From Alphaproteobacteria bacterium (GTDB taxonomy: Bacteria > Pseudomonadota > Alphaproteobacteria > DSM-16000 > Inquilinaceae): 64,000 nucleotides of DNA. The stretch is taken from NCBI GenBank assembly GCA_028277405.1, contig JANQGH010000020.1, positions 1 through 64,000 on the forward strand, written 5' to 3'. Positions 61,633-64,000 of this stretch are shown piece after piece; the stretch's first letter is position 1; each line of letters opens with the position of its first letter. The position numbers were made by a program, and so were the translations under genes. The notes under the pieces were generated by a model. The model saw nothing but the letters and a program-made list of their open reading frames with translations, made no database searches and was not told the origin of the DNA.

Positions 61633-62133
61633 ATGAAGCTGAGTGACGGGGTCGAGTGGGGGATACATTGCGCCATGCTGCTGGGCAGCTTGGAGCCGGG
61701 GACGACCTTGTCCGGCAAGGCGCTGGCTGAGTTCCACGGCGTGCCGGAAAGCTATTTGCTGAAGCATCTGAAGTCCCTGGTGGCGGCCGGCCTGTTGGAA
61801 TCGGTGACCGGGCCGCGCGGCGGCTATCGGCTGGCGAAACCGCCGTCGGAGATCAGCCTGCTCGACATCGTGGAGGCCATTGACGGTACCCAGCCGGCAT
61901 TCCGCTGTACGGAGATCCGGCAGCGGGGTCCGTGCGCCTTGGAGCCGTCCGCCTATCCGCGCCCGTGCGGCATCAACGCCGCCATGTTGCGGGCGGAGGA
62001 TGCCTACCGCGCCGCCCTGCGCCAGGAAACCCTGGCCAAGGTGACGGCGGAGTTCATGGCCCGCGCCGATCCCCGCCTGTTCGCGCTTGGCGGTGCCTGG
62101 ATCGAGCGGAATGTGAGGAGACCGAAGCAATGA
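61633..62133 (+). CDS. Rrf2-family transcriptional regulator
   Basis: The 166-residue regulator has the Rrf2 winged helix (MKLSDGVEWGIHCAMLLGSL, SGKALAEFHGVPESYLLKHL, LLESVTGPRGGYRLAKPPSE). Three cysteines follow, in FRCTEI, GPCALE and RPCGIN (spacing C-x8-C-x10-C). They could hold an Fe-S cluster as in IscR/NsrR, though the spacing is wider. TAGGAGGT precedes the ATG. Its stop overlaps the epimerase start (ATGA), so it is autoregulated together with the epimerase, and the cupin is divergent. Confidence 0.9.
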   Translation: MKLSDGVEWGIHCAMLLGSLEPGTTLSGKALAEFHGVPESYLLKHLKSLVAAGLLESVTGPRGGYRLAKPPSEISLLDIVEAIDGTQPAFRCTEIRQRGPCALEPSAYPRPCGINAAMLRAEDAYRAALRQETLAKVTAEFMARADPRLFALGGAWIERNVRRPKQ

Positions 62134-63056
62134 GGCTGTTTGTAACCGGCGCGACCGGCGTGCTGGGGCGTCCGGTGGTCCGTCGATCGATCGACGCCGG
62201 CCATGAGGTTTGGGCGCTGGCGCGGTCGGATGAGAATGTGGAGGCGCTGGAACGGGCCGGAGCCAAGCCGATCCGTGGCGACCTGTTCGATCTGGCCGCC
62301 ATGACCGAGGCGATCGAGGGTGCGGACGCCGTCCTGCATCTGGCGACTCGCATACCGCCGACATCCGATTTGCGGCGGCCTGGCGCGTGGGACGAAAACG
62401 ATCGGATCCGCCGCGAGGGCACCCGCATCCTGGTCGATGCGGCGCTGGCTGTCGGGTCAGTACGCACGCTGATCTACCCGAGCGTGGTCGTGGTTTACGC
62501 CGATGGTGGCGCCGAATGGATCGACGCGCTGGCGAGCCCGATTGAGCCCTGGAGCCCGACCAGTTCGACGATCGAGGCCGAGGCCCACGTCGCGCGGTTC
62601 GCCGTTGCGAGGGACGGCAATCGCGGCATCGCCTTGCGCTTCGGGTCGTTCTACGGGCCGGAGTCCTCGGATAGCTGTCAGGCAGTCGCAATGGCCCGGA
62701 AAGGGTTCGTCCAGCCCCTGGCGGCGACCGACGCCTTCAAGTCGATGATATGGATCGACGATGCGGCAAAGGCCGTGCTGTCGGCGTTGGACCGTGCACC
62801 ATCGGGCGTGTTCGACGTGACCGAAGACAATCCCTTCACCCAGGGCCAGGCGGCCGAGGCGCTTGGCACAGCCGTCGGCAGACGGCATCTGATCAAACTG
62901 CCGCGCTGGCTCTTGCGCCTCGTCGTCGACCAGAGGCTGCGCGACCTCTTGGCCCGCAGCCAGCGGGTCACCAACCACCGGTTCAAGCAGGTCACCGGAT
63001 GGGCGCCGGAGGTGCCGAACCAGACTGTCGGTTGGCGCCGACTGGCTGCGGGTTAG
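62130..63056 (+). CDS. NAD(P)-dependent epimerase/dehydratase-family protein
   Basis: The 308-residue extended short-chain-dehydrogenase-like protein has the Rossmann motif FVTGATGVLGRPVVRR, DLFDLAAMTEAIEGADAVLH and LATRIPP; an S-x-V-V-V-Y-A segment replaces the usual catalytic YxxxK. NmrA-like or atypical SDR redox sensors share these features. It is translationally coupled to the Rrf2 regulator, suggesting a redox or quinone-stress response with the nearby pirin and glutathionyl-hydroquinone reductase. Confidence 0.85.
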   Translation: MRLFVTGATGVLGRPVVRRSIDAGHEVWALARSDENVEALERAGAKPIRGDLFDLAAMTEAIEGADAVLHLATRIPPTSDLRRPGAWDENDRIRREGTRILVDAALAVGSVRTLIYPSVVVVYADGGAEWIDALASPIEPWSPTSSTIEAEAHVARFAVARDGNRGIALRFGSFYGPESSDSCQAVAMARKGFVQPLAATDAFKSMIWIDDAAKAVLSALDRAPSGVFDVTEDNPFTQGQAAEALGTAVGRRHLIKLPRWLLRLVVDQRLRDLLARSQRVTNHRFKQVTGWAPEVPNQTVGWRRLAAG

Positions 63057-63063
63057 GATCTTC

Positions 63064-63093
63064 GGCCGACCTGTCGGTCAGGGCAGGTCGGCC
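63064..63093. terminator. Perfect 10-bp inverted repeat between convergent genes
   Basis: GGCCGACCTG (63064-63073) and CAGGTCGGCC (63084-63093) pair perfectly around a 10-base loop, covering the pirin stop and lying 8 bases after the epimerase stop. There is no T-run, so if it ends transcription it does so poorly or with Rho; it may act as a shared 3' stabiliser. Confidence 0.45.
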
Positions 63094-63779
63094 AGGATGA
63101 ACTCGGCGTCCTCAAGGGCCTCGATGCGAAGTGCCGTTTCGTCGCTCAACACCAGGCCGTCGCGGGCATCGACGTCGGTGCCGTTGATCCGCAAACGGCC
63201 GCGAGCGGGCACCAGATAGGCGCGCGACCCGGCCAGGGTGTGGTCCAGCGTCTTGCCGGCCTCCAGCGTCGCGCCGTGAACGGCGGCATCCTGGTGGATA
63301 TAAAGCGCGCCGGCCTCGATGTCCGCGTCGTGGCCGGAGGCCAGTGGCACCAGCCGGTTGGCATTGGCGCCCTTCGGGAACTCCTTGTTGTCCCAGCGGG
63401 GTGGCATGCCGCGTTCCTTGGGCTGGATCCAGATTTGAAAGATCTGCGTCGGCCTGGTGCCGCGATTGAACTCGGCATGCATGATGCCGGTGCCGGCGCT
63501 CATCACCTGCACGTCACCCGCCAGCGTCGTGCCCCGATTGCCGAGATGGTCCTCATGATCGATCTGGCCCGCGCGGACATAGGTGATGATCTCCATGTCC
63601 CGATGCGGGTGCATGGGAAAGCCGCTGTCCGGCTGGATCGTGTCGTCGTTCCACACCAAGAGGGGCCCGACACCCCGGCGCGCGGGGTTGTGATAGTCGG
63701 CGAAGCTGAAATGGTGGTGGGCATCCAGCCAGCCGTGATTGGCGTGGCCCAGCGTGTCGAAGGCTCTCTTCTCGATCAT
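63078..63779 (-). CDS. Pirin-family protein (YhhW-like quercetinase type)
   Basis: The 233-residue bicupin has the N-terminal metal site HHHFSFADYHNP and PMHPHRDMEIITYVRAGQID, then TGIMHAEFNRGTRPTQIFQI. Pirins of this type cleave quercetin or serve as redox sensors. The start (ATG 63779) lies 4 bases after the glutathionyl-hydroquinone reductase stop, so the two are one transcript. This pairing with a quinone reductase is common in bacteria. Confidence 0.92.
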   Translation of the reverse strand: MIEKRAFDTLGHANHGWLDAHHHFSFADYHNPARRGVGPLLVWNDDTIQPDSGFPMHPHRDMEIITYVRAGQIDHEDHLGNRGTTLAGDVQVMSAGTGIMHAEFNRGTRPTQIFQIWIQPKERGMPPRWDNKEFPKGANANRLVPLASGHDADIEAGALYIHQDAAVHGATLEAGKTLDHTLAGSRAYLVPARGRLRINGTDVDARDGLVLSDETALRIEALEDAEFILADLP

Positions 63780-63783
63780 GGTT

Positions 63784-64000
63784 TCAGTCCTTGGGCAGGC
63801 GATCGCGATCGTGCCGCGCGTCGAGGTTCAGGGCAGGGCCCTTGGGCACGATGCGCGTCGGGTTGATGGTCTCGTGGCTGCCGTAATAGTGGCTCTTGAT
63901 GTGGTCCAGATTGACCGTCTCCGCGATGCCCGGCATCTGGTAAAGCTCGCGCAGATAGTTGGACAGGTTGGGGAAGTCCGCGATGCGCTGGCGGTTGCAC
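63784..64000 (-). CDS. Glutathionyl-hydroquinone reductase, C-terminal fragment
   Basis: The gene enters from the right edge; 72 codons remain, with the stop at 63784-63786. The peptide NLSNYLRELYQMPGIAETVN, followed by LDHIKSHYYGSHETINPTRI and VPKGPALNLDARHDR, is the characteristic C-terminus of YqjG/ECM4-type omega-class glutathione transferases. These reduce glutathionyl-hydroquinones. It is cotranscribed with the pirin. Confidence 0.85.
   Translation of the reverse strand, partial: CNRQRIADFPNLSNYLRELYQMPGIAETVNLDHIKSHYYGSHETINPTRIVPKGPALNLDARHDRDRLPKD

Overview
The window is high-GC DNA with dense gene packing, overlapping ATGA/GTGA junctions and frequent GTG/TTG starts. The gene set suggests an alphaproteobacterium, probably a free-living marine or soil member of the Rhodospirillales/Rhizobiales side: two solute-uptake styles (sugar ABC and TRAP), a Bpt-type aminoacyl-transferase, a HugZ-like protein, a cobalamin riboswitch with a BtuB system, valine catabolism, and an alpha-E / circularly permuted ATP-grasp pair. 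This placement is inferred from gene content only; there is no rRNA or tRNA gene in the window.

Layout. 1-5088: tail of an RTX-like protein, a gene-poor stretch with one possible small acidic protein, then a 2-hydroxyacid dehydrogenase with a sugar-type ABC importer (binding protein, permease, ATPase). 5089-6732: a lower-GC island carrying a lone PIN-like nuclease. 6733-7905: an M20 amidohydrolase. 8232-16316: an unusual neighbourhood rich in ligase-type enzymes (ATP-grasp, P450 plus GNAT, a QueC-like PP-loop enzyme with a zinc site, a Mur-ligase homologue with a cysteine-rich tail, a decayed second ATP-grasp, a possible ferredoxin-fold protein, a small zinc-ribbon protein). I read it as a candidate uncharacterised amide-forming pathway. 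16381-22373: iron alcohol dehydrogenase, glutamine-synthetase-like ligase, APC permease and N-formylglutamate-amidohydrolase-like enzyme, with a divergent RpiR regulator; this fits catabolism of an amine through gamma-glutamylation.

22385-36397: a DUF1801 protein, a secreted esterase, TRAP permeases DctQ and DctM, FabH, then a giant 2441-residue surface protein and the TRAP binding protein DctP. The giant protein is the most striking object here. It has a long signal peptide, an N-terminal inverse-autotransporter-like beta-barrel, a beta-helix-like neck, and about 1800 residues of GGX-rich sequence. Short beta-rich inserts interrupt that sequence about every 335 residues, with secondary breaks half way. 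It has its own candidate promoter and a perfect intrinsic terminator.

36565-53540 is mostly housekeeping and catabolic: Bpt, alpha-E and ATP-grasp proteins, HugZ-like protein, threonine ammonia-lyase, a penicillin-acylase-family enzyme, an O-antigen-ligase-like membrane protein, two alpha/beta hydrolases, HemB, acyl-CoA dehydrogenase with 3-hydroxyisobutyryl-CoA hydrolase, HD, HDAC-like and HAD hydrolases. 53569-59460 is a riboswitch-controlled cobalamin import operon (btuB-btuF-btuC-btuD-tonB). 59578-64000 holds an amino-acid-type binding protein, a ParD/ParE-like pair, a secreted cupin, an Rrf2 regulator with an NAD-dependent epimerase, a pirin, and the end of a glutathionyl-hydroquinone reductase.
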